Assembly (NCBI RefSeq): GCF_037975245.1
Contig: NC_092579.1
Span: 31,878,666 to 31,942,665, forward strand
Reading direction: 5' to 3'
DNA from: Apostichopus japonicus
Taxonomy: Eukaryota; Echinodermata; Holothuroidea; Aspidochirotida; Stichopodidae
DNA length: 64,000 nt
The number at the start of each line of letters is the position of its first letter. Within the stretch, counting starts at the first letter, position 1. This document shows, piece by piece, positions 37,400-47,184 of this stretch. Both the position numbers and the translations under genes were made by a program. The notes under the pieces are model-generated. The model saw only the letters and a program-made list of their open reading frames with translations. It searched no databases and had not been told where the DNA came from.

Positions 37400-40158
37400 C
37401 AAGCACACTCCCTCCTTCGGTCAAGTTCCTCCACCTAAATATCAACAGTATCCTTCCAAAATTAAGCCTCCTACTTAGTATATTCGCCAACCACTCCCCG
37501 GATATCATTTCTTTAAACTAAACTAAATACAAATTCCCACCTTAGCATCCCTGGTTACCAAACTTTCAGACACGATATCTCTCGATATATGGTTTGAGTA
37601 CTTATTGAAAAAAACAACCTCAAAGCCACCCTCCTCCCAAACAAACCCAAACAATTGAAATTGTACTCGAAAGAGACAATAAATCTCTCCACATTATTAG
37701 CTATTATAGTCCCCAAATGAGCCCATATCCACAATCAAAAACAGTTCTAATAAAAATACAATACTACTAGGAGATTTAAATGCCCACCACATCATTTTTG
37801 GTAGCACCAAAATATCTGAAAAAGGCATATCCCTCTTAGAAATATGTGATAAACACAACTTAACAATAATTAACCAAAATACCAAAACTAGGATAAACCC
37901 AATAAACAATAATACTGAACTACTTGACTACGCCATAACCTCAAACCACCTTGCAACTAAAACTCATTCGATTCAAATCCTAGAAGATGACCTAATCAGT
38001 GACCATTTTCCACTCCTTTTTGAGCTAGACATAAACCTCAGTCGCATCCAAAATAACGAATTAACGTATAATTACAATAAAGCAGACTGGACATCATTTA
38101 AAAAGGGATCATAACAAACAACACTATTGCCAATTACCACAACAACAAGCTAAATTACATCGGCATATATTGTGACAGCATTGCCCAACATATCTTTAAT
38201 ACCTTCAAAAAACACTGCCCCTTAAAAACAAAACAGGAATCCAAAACTAAATAGGAATATTCTTACACTAAATAGATCAGACGTCGACTACATAGAACCT
38301 ATATGATCTCCCCAGATCCAACTCTAAAGCCCTAAATTAACCAACTTGAAAAACAAATAAATACACAAATATCGGCGGTCGACCAAAACCGAGTCCAAAA
38401 CAAATGCGATTCAATCATTAATGACAAAAACCCAAAACACTTTTGGAAAAATTAAAGAAATATCGAAAACCCATTACAACCCAAACACAGGTAATACAGA
38501 CGAATGCCTTAGAGATAAAGTAGGTAACCTCATCACAAAAACTTAAGACCAAATAAAGCTTAGTGAATCATACTTGAAAACTATATTCAATATCTTAGAT
38601 GGCCCTCCATACGATAACAGATTCCAACACAAAATAAACCGTACAATTATCTGTAATGCAACCAGCTTTATCCCCAACTTCTAAGGATGTCTCAACAAAA
38701 ACATCCCTCTACTCAAAGAAATAGATATAAATGATTGGTATAGTGCCACTGAATATGCAAAAATGCCTCCTCCCCTGGTCTTGACAACATAAATGACCTA
38801 ATGCTAAAAGATTCCCCTCCGTGGGCCTCCGATATTCATTAACTCTCATATTTTCCCATTATTTAACAAACTCCTTAGACTGGGTCATTTCCCAACCCTG
38901 TGGACATCCGCCAAAATGATTTTAATACCGAAACTAAGTAAAGACACACCAAAATTCAAAACTATCAACCAATTAGTCTCCTACCAGCCTTAGGTAAGAT
39001 TTTCGAAAGAATTATAGATAACCGCACCAGAAACCACCTTGAGCAAATTAATCACTTTGCCCGTATCAATCAGGCTAATTCCGGGCACACAAATCTACAA
39101 TAAACCAAACTTTCCACCTTTCCAAAGAAATTCGCATCGGCTTCATAAAAAAACATGATACCACTGCCCTCTTCCTTGATGCCAAAAAGGAGTTCGACAA
39201 AACTTGTCACAACGGCATAAGAATTTAACTACTTAACTTTAATCTCCCCTCCAATTACACCAGACTTCTTTCCTCTTTCCTTAGTGAGCGCAATGCCAAA
39301 ATATGCTACAAAAACCAACAATCAAAACCTTTTCCACTTGGTGCAGGGACTCCACAGGGCGCTGTTTTCAGCCCCCTCCCCTGCACCCTATATGTTAATG
39401 ATTTGAACATCCCCCCTCTATCTAAATGCAGCTATAGTCAGTACACTGACGACATAGCCATTTGGAGCACCAGTAAAAATATCTATATGACGGAACTAAA
39501 TATTAAAAGAGCAATTACACATCTCGAAAAGTGGTGCTCGATGTGGAGAACAAAAATATATCCCTCAATATCTAACCTAGCCAATTTCTCCATAATAAAC
39601 TCAAAATACCATAACCATATTGCCAAAATGAATCTTTTCAACACCTCAATCACTGCTACTCCTAATGCAACCTTCCTTGGTACCACTTTCGATAGCAAAT
39701 TATTGTTTAATCTACTTTGTAACAGAACTGCAGGACGCTGCTGGTTCCAACTTAAATCCATTCAAATCCTCTCACACAAATATAACTTCCCTCCGAAAAC
39801 CATTATCCAAATCTATAAATCCAAAGTAAAAATGATTCTCAGTTACGGGAGCATCTCCCTGCTTACCATCTCTAATCCCAATAAACAAATTTTAAACAGA
39901 ATCCACACCACAGCTTATCGACTCGCACTCAAAATCCCTACCTATATTGCTACTTTGTACGTTCTCCGTGCAGGAAACACAAAATCTACTTTCACCCGAC
40001 TTGAAGAATTCAACACCAAGTTATACAAAAACAACCTCGAGAACGACCCTTTGATTGAAGACCTCCCCCTGAAATACAAAGTCGCAACAACTCACTACCC
40101 CAAAACCAAACCCTTTCTGTATTCACAATTGTTACTACTTAAAGTCTCATTCCATTAA
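37397..40158 (+). pseudogene. LINE ORF2: endonuclease-RT with many stops
   Basis: The start reads VKFLHLNINSILPKLSLL with PDIISLN, then an NNTILLGDLNAHH-like block near 37760. These are the Asn and Asp-Asn parts of an APE nuclease. RT landmarks are GKIFERIIDNRTRNHLEQ (about 39000), a decayed AxxDAKKEFD block (39177), GAGTPQGAVFSPLP (39342) and YTDDIAIW (39439), the catalytic YxDD box. The last 251 codons (39403-40158) are open: TELNIKRAITHLEKWCSMWR, FLGTTFDSKL and a helical end. At least a dozen stops or shifts lie upstream. Only the open C-terminal piece could be mistaken for a gene. Confidence 0.8.
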
Positions 40159-40818
40159 AAAAATCCTTTCCTAAATGGTTCTAGGCCCAAGTATACTTAT
40201 ATATACAGATTATATTGTTACCAAACAATAGAAACCACAACCACTCCCTACCCAAACAATAGAAACCACTCCGTCTCCACAATTCTCAGTACTTAAAAAA
40301 TTCCTCTCCTTTAGAAATCCCTCCCTAAGTGACTCTTTGACTCTGACCTCGGGTATGATTATGGCTATCCTGTCCAATATAAATATATAAGACTTCATTT
40401 ACCAGCAATTCCCTGACTGAACATAGACAACCTTTCCAAGAAAAAAAAAAAAAAATGTCTATTCTATAAAAACAAACTTATTATCCCCCGTAGGACCTCT
40501 CGCCAGGTCGACCAGGGGTTAAACTCCTTTTGATTTGATATCAACAACAACAAAGACAAACCTTTTACTCAAATTAAAAAAAAAAGGTAACTAATTTCAT
40601 TTATTTCATTTCATTTATTGATTTTTGTTCTATTTTAACATAAGTATGACATAAGTATGACATATGACATAGAAGGAGATAAGAAACAAAACTTGTGAAA
40701 GGAAGTGTATTAAAAAACCCTATAGGGCTTGTCGGGTAGTGACACTCCCTAAAAACTCCCTAAACTCTAAACTCCCTAAAGACATTATGATTAGATTTTG
40801 GTTTCATTTAATCAATAG

Positions 40819-40891
40819 GTAGAGGAATTGGACACTCTTGCGCAAGATATCAACGACTTGAAGTACTCTGCTCAGGCGGCCTCCATTCTAG
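40819..40891 (+). CDS. SRP68: SRP68, penultimate exon
   Basis: SRP68 is the large protein subunit of the signal recognition particle; it binds SRP RNA and pairs with SRP72. The exon starts after atcaatag and reads VEELDTLAQDINDLKYSAQA then ASIL plus one base, ending at gtatgt. Vertebrate SRP68 has a VxELxxxVxxxKxxLQAAAIL segment just before its C-terminal exon, so the match is good in sequence and position. It leaves in phase 1. An alternative acceptor 4 bases later (gtag) would shift the frame. Confidence 0.75.
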
Positions 40892-42065
40892 GTATGTACT
40901 TAATAATAATATAATAATAATAATAATCAATGTACTGTGTTTGGCAAGAAACTTTTTGCTGCTTTGGATGAAGATTAAGGATTCTTGTTTTTCAAAAGGC
41001 AAAATGCAAGATGGACTATATATGAAAGGATGAATACCAAAACTTTAAGAAAAGAAATTGGGTGGGGGGGAGGGGGAATCAGGCAGAGACCATCATGTTA
41101 CTACCCTGTTAATTTTGTGTAGGACACTGGTTAATTTAAAAGGAAGAAATCCTTTAGTACCCTTGAGTTTCTGAAAGGTTTCTTCTTTGGGATAACAGTG
41201 GAGAGACATATCGATGTTCTCTTTTGGGTCTGATCGTCAGGAAAATGCAGATTAAACTGCCGTGTCCATTTGGAACCTTGGAATTGAACCCTGCTACTGG
41301 AACAAATGTATTCCATCAGAGCATAGACAATGATTCAGAGAAATATGGCCTTTATATTAATAATCTGTTGTTTTCTTTCCCAAATTTTTCTCTTTGGTTA
41401 AACAATGAGTGAAAAGATTCATTCGGTTGGAAGCAGCACCGCCCCTTTTCACACCTTTTTTTTTGGGGGGGGGGGGGGGGGAAGAGACCTATTAGCCCTT
41501 AGGGTCTGAAAATATTACAATAGGATTATTGTGGTGGACAGGACAGACAACAGTTATTTTTGCTTGTAGCTGAATGTATGATGTTCAGGGATCACAAGGA
41601 AGTATCAAAAGCCTGATCAAAACTGCCGTCTTTTGTACTATCGAAATTTGTCAGAATAAAGAAATTGAAAGCCAAAATATAAAGAGTTTATCTGGCCTTG
41701 TAGACTGCGATTGAACCAGTCTCTGTCATCTACAAATAATAGAAAGTGGGTATCCATTTCTGTTTGTGACAGCAATAACAAAAAATGACTGCAAATTAAC
41801 AAGTTTTTGTAAACTTTCTCTATTCAGGGATTTGAATCCCAAATTCCACTCGAATATACCCCCCCCCCCCCCTACTTATGAACTGTCACGTAGCTCAAGG
41901 TGACAAACTTACTACAAAGATGAGAATAGGCCTTAGGTGGTTCCTAATTCAATGACATTTCTCACAGTTAATTGAATTGACTTCCCCCACCCTCCAGATT
42001 ATCCTCACCCATAGAAAATACCCTCCACCCAAGAATACATAAAAAAAAAACCATGGCTTACCAAG
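40892..42065 (+). other. SRP68: SRP68 last intron
   Basis: The intron runs from gtatgtac to the chosen acceptor at 42065. It contains an (ATA/AAT)n patch at 40905-40930, a G-run at 41465-41480 and a C-run at 41862-41873. A stronger-looking acceptor (ttcccccaccctccag, ending 41997) lies within it but leads to a stop six codons on. Confidence 0.5.
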
Positions 42066-42388
42066 AACCTCTCTGCGTTCATGTTTCAGATTCCAATGAA
42101 CCTTTCATCAGCAAAGGAATGGCGCAACTCGGTCTGAAGGACAATCGACCGCTGGCGGAATGGCTTGACCGGTACAACGCCAACCAGCCGGACCTGGCCG
42201 CCAAGCCCAACTTCACCACATTTCCACTGGACTTTAAGCCGTCACCGTGCAAACCGCTCTTCTTTGACATAGCTCTGAACCATATAGAGTTACCCTCCTT
42301 GGATGAGAAACTGGAACAGAATAAATCGTCCCCGCAGGGGGGTCTGGGTGGGTTCCTGCGTGGATGGTGGAGCGGGGGTGAAAAGTAA
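42066..42388 (+). CDS. SRP68: SRP68, C-terminal exon
   Basis: The frame reads PLCVHVSDSNEPF, KDNRPLAEWLDRY, LAAKPNFTTFPLDFKPSPCK, PLFFDIALNHIELPSLDEKL, EQ and a Gly/Trp-rich end GFLRGWWSGGEK before TAA. SRP68 proteins end FPPGF-x-PIPCKPLFFDLALNHV, then PPLEDKLEQK and a short Gly/hydrophobic tail, so the identity is clear. This C-terminal region contacts SRP72. The acceptor at 42064-42065 (ggcttaccaag) is the one that joins the previous exon in phase (G|AA) but has a poor pyrimidine tract. Codon use is GC-rich compared with the flanks, as expected for a conserved exon. Confidence 0.9.
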
Positions 42389-43940
42389 CTCTCGATTTGC
42401 CACGATGTCGGAAAAAGGATTTCGGAAAAAGGTCTTTTGTATACATAAGCCGGTAGTATTTGGGAGGGCTCTCACTCTTCTCCTGCATGTGCTATAATCA
42501 TCTTTTATTTAAGTTTTATTTGATTTTATTTGTTTTTTAGTATAGAAAACTACACCTTGTTGCAATGCAAACACCTCTGTGTTTGCATTGCAACAAAGGA
42601 AGGCCAAAAAGAATAACACTCACTTTTTTAACCTGGCTTGGCAAACAAAATTTGAAGAATATTCAAAATGGGAATTGGAATTTTATATATTTTGGATTTG
42701 GTGTTTGTGTGTTTATCTTGTTTATCTTGTTTAGAGAAAAAGAAGAAAAAAACAGCATCTTTATTTGATGGGGCTTTAAAGTTTTAAAAATGGGTTTCGG
42801 TTGTTGATTTCTTGGTCTACAAACATTGTGGTGCTTGACTGACTGACACTTTATGGGGGCATGATAAGGTGACTGAATTTAGTATTGGCAGGAGTTATGG
42901 ATGGTAGTTGGAAGGACCAGGGTTGGGGTGGGGGGTGGTGAGGCGAAGGATAGAGAAGGAGAAATGAAAGTGAAGAGGGAGAATCTTTGAATTGAATTTT
43001 CAGTTTGCAGTAGCACAGGTTTGCTGCATGATAAGGCTATATTTAAAGAAACTTTCAATAATGCACTCTTCGTGTATATAATTTGGGGTGTGGTAGTCGG
43101 AGCCGGGGGGGGGGGGGGGTGATTGAGACAGCAGTGAAAGGGAGCAACCTTTCCACATATATGTTGTTTGTGCTATGGTAGTAACGTTTCCTTTTTCAAA
43201 CTGGAGGGCAAAAAATGTAAAAATTGAGTTATCTAAAATTAATTCAAAATCAGGTTTAGTTAATAAATGAAAGTTAAAGACAATTTTATTGATGGTAGCA
43301 GGGGCGCCATGGTATTGTAAACTGAATCAGCAATCAGCCATGGAAGGCCAACTCCTTTTTGTTGGGAACTTGTCGTCAAGCAAACCTATGGATTCAAGCC
43401 CTATCTGGCTAAAGTAAGATGGGGTTATTATTTTTATCTAGGAGAAATCAATTCTTTTTCCCCTCATGTTGAAATGGTCTTCCAAATGTTTAAAAAAAAA
43501 TGTCCAAAAAGAATGTACTGGTGTGAATTGGATAGCCACCTGGTGTGACGTAAAAAGGCCATAGGCTTATCCCATATGTACATGTGACTGCTTAGTATCA
43601 TTAAATAACTGCCCTCCAGGCTGATATTATAAATAATAGAAACATTATAGAAACTGTCTGTTGTCACCCAACCATCTCAATAGTAGATGCAGGTATCACT
43701 AAGAATGTTTATGAAATATGTATTGCATGTTTTGATTAGTATTTGCATAATAATTTGATGAGGGATAACCTGTTTCTGGACAGGTAGTTGAAGGGTATTA
43801 ACTATGGTGGGAGGGATGAAGGTATATCCTGTCCATGAACTGATTTGTCATTAAAAAGAAGAAGTTATTTCAAAGTATCATTCTTTTTGTTCCTTTTTTT
43901 CTTCCTTTTACATGAGTATTGTAAAAGGAAAAGCAAAGAT
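42389..43940 (+). other. SRP68 3' flank, no further gene
   Basis: Low-complexity and AT-rich sequence after the SRP68 stop. A short inverted repeat lies at 42565-42595 (caatgcaaacacctctg / gtgtttgcattg). No close AATAAA was seen; the first clear one is near 43262. A long G-run is at 43108-43120. Confidence 0.45.
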
Positions 43941-44012
43941 TGAGTTTGAGCCAGGGACCTTGAGATGCAAAAGCAAAAGTCTTTACCACTAGACCATTAG
44001 GTGGGCCTCTGG
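43941..44012 (-). repeat. tRNA-like relic (SINE head or tRNA pseudogene)
   Basis: On the minus strand the segment reads AATGGTCTAGTGGTAAAGAC, an A-box-like region as in Glu/Asp/Gly tRNAs, and after about 30 bases AGGTCCCTGGCTCAAACTC, a degraded B box. The acceptor stem does not pair, so it is not a working tRNA. Confidence 0.5.
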
Positions 44013-44102
44013 TTTCTAAAGCTTTACAAATATTTAAAGATCCTGCTGTTTGGACTTAGTCTTTTTTTGTAAAAACATTTTCTCCACTACTCTCTCACCC
44101 CC

Positions 44103-44372
44103 GATTAGCTAGTCAGGGGGAGGGGTGGCGGCGAACTCACCTTGTCCGCGTTGAACCTTGTCAGGGGGAGGGGTGGCGGCGAACTCCACTTGTCCGCGCC
44201 TTTACCTTGTCAGGGGGAGGGGGCGGCGACCTCACCTTGTCCGCACCCTCACCCCCTCGCACCCTCACCCCCTCTCATCCTCCCCCCTCTCAGCCTCGGT
44301 ACTCACCTTGTCCACCTGCCAGGAGGAGGGGGACCGCCCGCCTTCGGGATTCACCTTATCCACTTGTCAGAA
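44103..44372. repeat. GC-rich minisatellite, about 50-60 bp units
   Basis: The unit ccttgtcagggggaggggtg followed by gcggcgaactcaccttgtc recurs at about 44110, 44155 and 44205, with shorter pieces (accttgtccacctgccagga, ccttatccacttgtcagaac) to 44372. It opens long meaningless frames in three phases. Confidence 0.75.
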
Positions 44373-44390
44373 CTCCTTTTGCGAATACTC

Positions 44391-44465
44391 ACCTGGGGCT
44401 TGAACCGATGCAATCCAAACCAATCGCTTACTGAACGATGGAATAACCAATTACACCATTTCGGT
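44391..44465 (-). repeat. tRNA-like relic
   Basis: The minus strand gives AATGGTGTAATTGGTTA (A-box-like) and, about 45 bases later, CGGTTCAAGCCCCAGGT (B-box-like). The arms do not complete a cloverleaf. It lies just upstream of the tandem tRNA-like array and may be a related SINE head. Confidence 0.45.
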
Positions 44466-44559
44466 TCCCTCTGGAAAAACTTCGTTTCTTATATTTATAC
44501 TTCCACTCCCTCCAAAGAACAGAAAAGTAAAAGGCTCTGTCTAGACATTAACCGCAGAC

Positions 44560-45605
44560 ATGATGCTCTGTCTGGGAATCGAACCGGAGACATGGAGTTT
44601 GTCTGTGTCTCTCCAGTCCAGAGCACTACCAACTGCGCCACTAGAACTGTTGAGAATTAATGCTCGTTTCTAATATTTAAACTTCAAAGTCCAGAATGGA
44701 AGAAGGAAAAGAAAATCAAATCAAACTGCTCTCTCTGGGAATCGAACCTGAGACATGGAGTTTGTGAGTCCAGAGCACTACCAACTGCGCCACTAGAACT
44801 GTTGAGAATTAATGCTCGTTTCTAATATTTAAACTTCAAAGTCCAGAATGGAAGAAGGAAAAGAAAAGAAAATCAAAATGCTCTCTCTGGGAATCGAACC
44901 TGAGACATGGAGTTTGTGAGTCCAGAGCACTACCAACTGCGCCACTAGAACTGTTGAGAATTAATGCTCGTTTCTAATATTTAAACTTCAAAGTCCAGAA
45001 TGGAAGAAGGAAAAGAGAAAAAATCAAAATGCTGTGTCTGGGAATCGAACCTGAGACACGGAGTTTGTGAGTCCAGAGCACTACCAACTGCGCCACTAGA
45101 ACTGTTGAGAATTAATGCTCGTTTCTAATATTTAAACTTCAAAGTCCAGAATGGAAGAAGGAAAAGAGAAAAAATCAAAATGCTGTGTCTGGGAATCGAA
45201 CCTGAGACACGGAGTTTGTGAGTCCAGAGCACTACCAACTGCGCCACTAGAACTGTTGAGAATTAATGCTCGTTTCTAATATTTAAACTTCAAAGTCCAG
45301 AATGGAAGAAGGAAAAGAGAAAAAATCAAAATGCTGTGTCTGGGAATCGAACCTGAGACACGGAGTTTGTGAGTCCAGAGCACTACCAACTGCGCCACTA
45401 GAACTGTTGAGAATTAATGCTCGTTTCTAATATTTAAACTTCAAAGTCCAGAATGGAAGAAGGAAAAGAGAACAAAATCAAAATGCTCTGTCTGGGAATC
45501 GAACCTGAGACACGGACTTTGTCAGTCCAGAGCACTACCAACTGCGCCACTAGAACTGTTGAGAATTAATGCTCGTTTCTAATATTTAAACTTCAAAGTC
45601 CAGAT
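44560..45605 (-). repeat. Tandem array of a 151-bp tRNA-like repeat, seven units
   Basis: The string aactgttgagaattaatgct recurs at about 44645, 44797, 44949, 45100, 45251, 45402 and 45553, a steady 151-152-base period. Read on the minus strand each unit holds a perfect-looking A box (TGGCGCAGTTGG), a B box about 30 bases later (GGTTCGATTCC) and then a T-run (TTTTTT or TTTT). These are internal RNA polymerase III promoter elements and a terminator. The anticodon arm and acceptor stem do not pair well, so these are tRNA-derived but not normal tRNA genes. Units differ by only a few bases. Confidence 0.85.
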
Positions 45606-45606
45606 T

Positions 45607-46745
45607 TATGACTTATGAAAAAAATAGAAATCATATAAACAAAAAGCCTTTTCCGGTCACTCGGTCAGATAATTACACGAAATAAGTGTATAACAAAGAC
45701 AAGGGTGTCTTCTACTCCACGTCTAATTTTAATTTCGATGGGTGCTTCAGAGAGGACAAGAGAGGGGCCTTAAAAGAGGGGGTTTTCCAAATTGTGCACT
45801 TAAAAAGAACACGTATTTCTATCGGGTCCTTTGAGACCACGTATCTCCCGAACGGAAGCAGATATGGACCTGGGAGTTGCAGATTTGGGCTCCTGAGCAT
45901 CGGTTACCCCCTGTCACGTCATATGGGCGAAATCGATTTGGGGTCAATTTTTGGCAATTTTTATTTGCGACAAAAATAGGTTTTTTGTCTGAAAAGTTTA
46001 AAAAGTACTTCTTTTTGATACCCAATTCCAAAATAAACTTCAGATTCGTAATCAGCGTGTCGCGAACTACCAGAAAAGATACACATTTATCGAATTTGCG
46101 ACAACAAGTTTTTGCACCTCAAACTTGAAAAAGTAAGACCGAAAAACTTTTACGACGAACAAAGGATTAAAATCTTTTGTTGCCCCTAAAAGTTTTTCCG
46201 TTTTCTATTGTTCCTCTGAAAAGTTGCAAACTGAGCGAAATAAAAGGGCGCTCGACGCATCTTGCCAGTGATACGTGATTTCAAAGCAGTCAAATCAAAC
46301 CTTTGTTTGTCATCTTGAGTTTTATCTTGACATTTATGAATAAATGGGTCAAATTTTGGCATAAATTTTGGAAAAAACTGCTTACGGTTTTTAAAGGTGA
46401 AAAAACTTTTTGTCGCAAAGGCGATAAATGTGTATCTTTTCTGGTAGTTCGCGACACGCTGATTACGAATCTGAAGTTTATTTTGGAATTGGGTGCTGTG
46501 TGGGGGCGTGCAGGGGAAAAAAATGATTTGTGATTTATGAAAAAAATAGAAATCATATAAACAAAAAGCCTTTCCCGGTCAGATAATTACACGAAATTAG
46601 TGTATAACAAAGACAAGGGTGTCTTCTATTCCACGTCTAATTTTAATGTCGATGGGTGTTTCAGAGAGGACAAGAGGGGGCTGAAAAGAGGGGTTTTTCA
46701 AAATTGTGCACTTATAAAGAACACGTATTTCTATCGGGTCATTTG
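45607..46745. repeat. Compound repeat: direct copies flanking an inverted repeat
   Basis: A block starting tatgaaaaaaatagaaatca at about 45615 recurs at about 46538, and the copies run in parallel for some 210 bases (to ctatcgggtc at 45830 and 46740). Between them two arms are inverted copies: 46018-46120 and 46397-46495 (cccaattccaaaataaac / gtttattttggaattggg). The overlapping open frames at both direct copies share a peptide but are not conserved at the ends, so coding is unlikely. Confidence 0.8.
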
Positions 46746-47081
46746 CAGTGGCGGAGCTAAGGGTATTGGTCGAGGGGGGCGAGAATGGTCTGTAGGGGCG
46801 CTTTCGAAACTATCTAAGCGGAGCGCCACCACGGGTTTGGCGCGGAGCGTACCGAAAATTTTGAATAAAGATGCTCCTTAGATCGGCGGAAATGACACTT
46901 TCCGGGCCTTGCTAATTTGCAGATAAAGGATAAATGTCAATAGGTAGATGAGAGCGCAATAAAAACGTCAATAATAGCATATAAAGTGGTAAAAAGCTAA
47001 AAAAAGGCGCCAGCAGTCTATTTGAGTCCGTCAGGGGGGGGGGGGTATCCGCCCCCTGACTGTATGGACGCTCCGCCACTG
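46746..47081. mobile_element. hAT-like MITE (336 bp)
   Basis: The ends are perfect inverted repeats of at least 13 bases, CAGTGGCGGAGC at the left and its complement gctccgccactg at the right. The interior block (about 46812-46905, ctaagcggagcgccaccac) is shared with the elements at 18.3 and 47.6 kb. It interrupts the second direct copy of the compound repeat at cgggtcatttg. Clear 8-bp flanking duplication is not visible. Confidence 0.7.
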
Positions 47082-47184
47082 CCAGATAGACCACCCCCTC
47101 CCCCCATGGTACGCCATTTGACGAAAGAATAACACACCCTCAATGCAACCTATACCTAATGGACACTTTCGTGGTATGATTATA

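Larger units (their letters stand above)
35985..40586 (+). mobile_element. Decayed non-LTR retrotransposon (Jockey/I-like), near full length
   Basis: A gag-like ORF1 with three CCHC knuckles (36.8-37.4 kb) is followed by an endonuclease (37.4-38.1 kb), reverse transcriptase (38.8-39.5 kb) and a C-terminal region (to 40158). The element ends in a poly-A of ten (40576-40585). Many stops and frame changes show that it is old. The composition is strikingly A/C-rich on the sense strand, unlike the surroundings. A partial second copy lies at 47.2-49.4 kb. The 5' junction with ABCC exon copy 3 is near 35985. No target duplication was found. Confidence 0.8.

Noticed and set aside
44142-44660. 172-codon plus-strand ORF
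   Set aside because: It runs through a GC-rich minisatellite and the first tRNA-like unit; overlapping frames are equally open.
44560-45605. CRISPR-like array or functional tRNA cluster
   Set aside because: Units are 151 bp of continuous repeat with no unique spacers, in a eukaryote, and the cloverleaf arms do not pair.
45686-46881. Two similar ORFs beginning MYNKDKGVFYSTSNF
   Set aside because: They are the two direct copies of a non-coding compound repeat; the second runs into a MITE and the frame is not conserved.
46738-47089. 8-bp target duplication for the 46.7-kb MITE
   Set aside because: The flanks gtcatttg and ccagatag match at only two positions.
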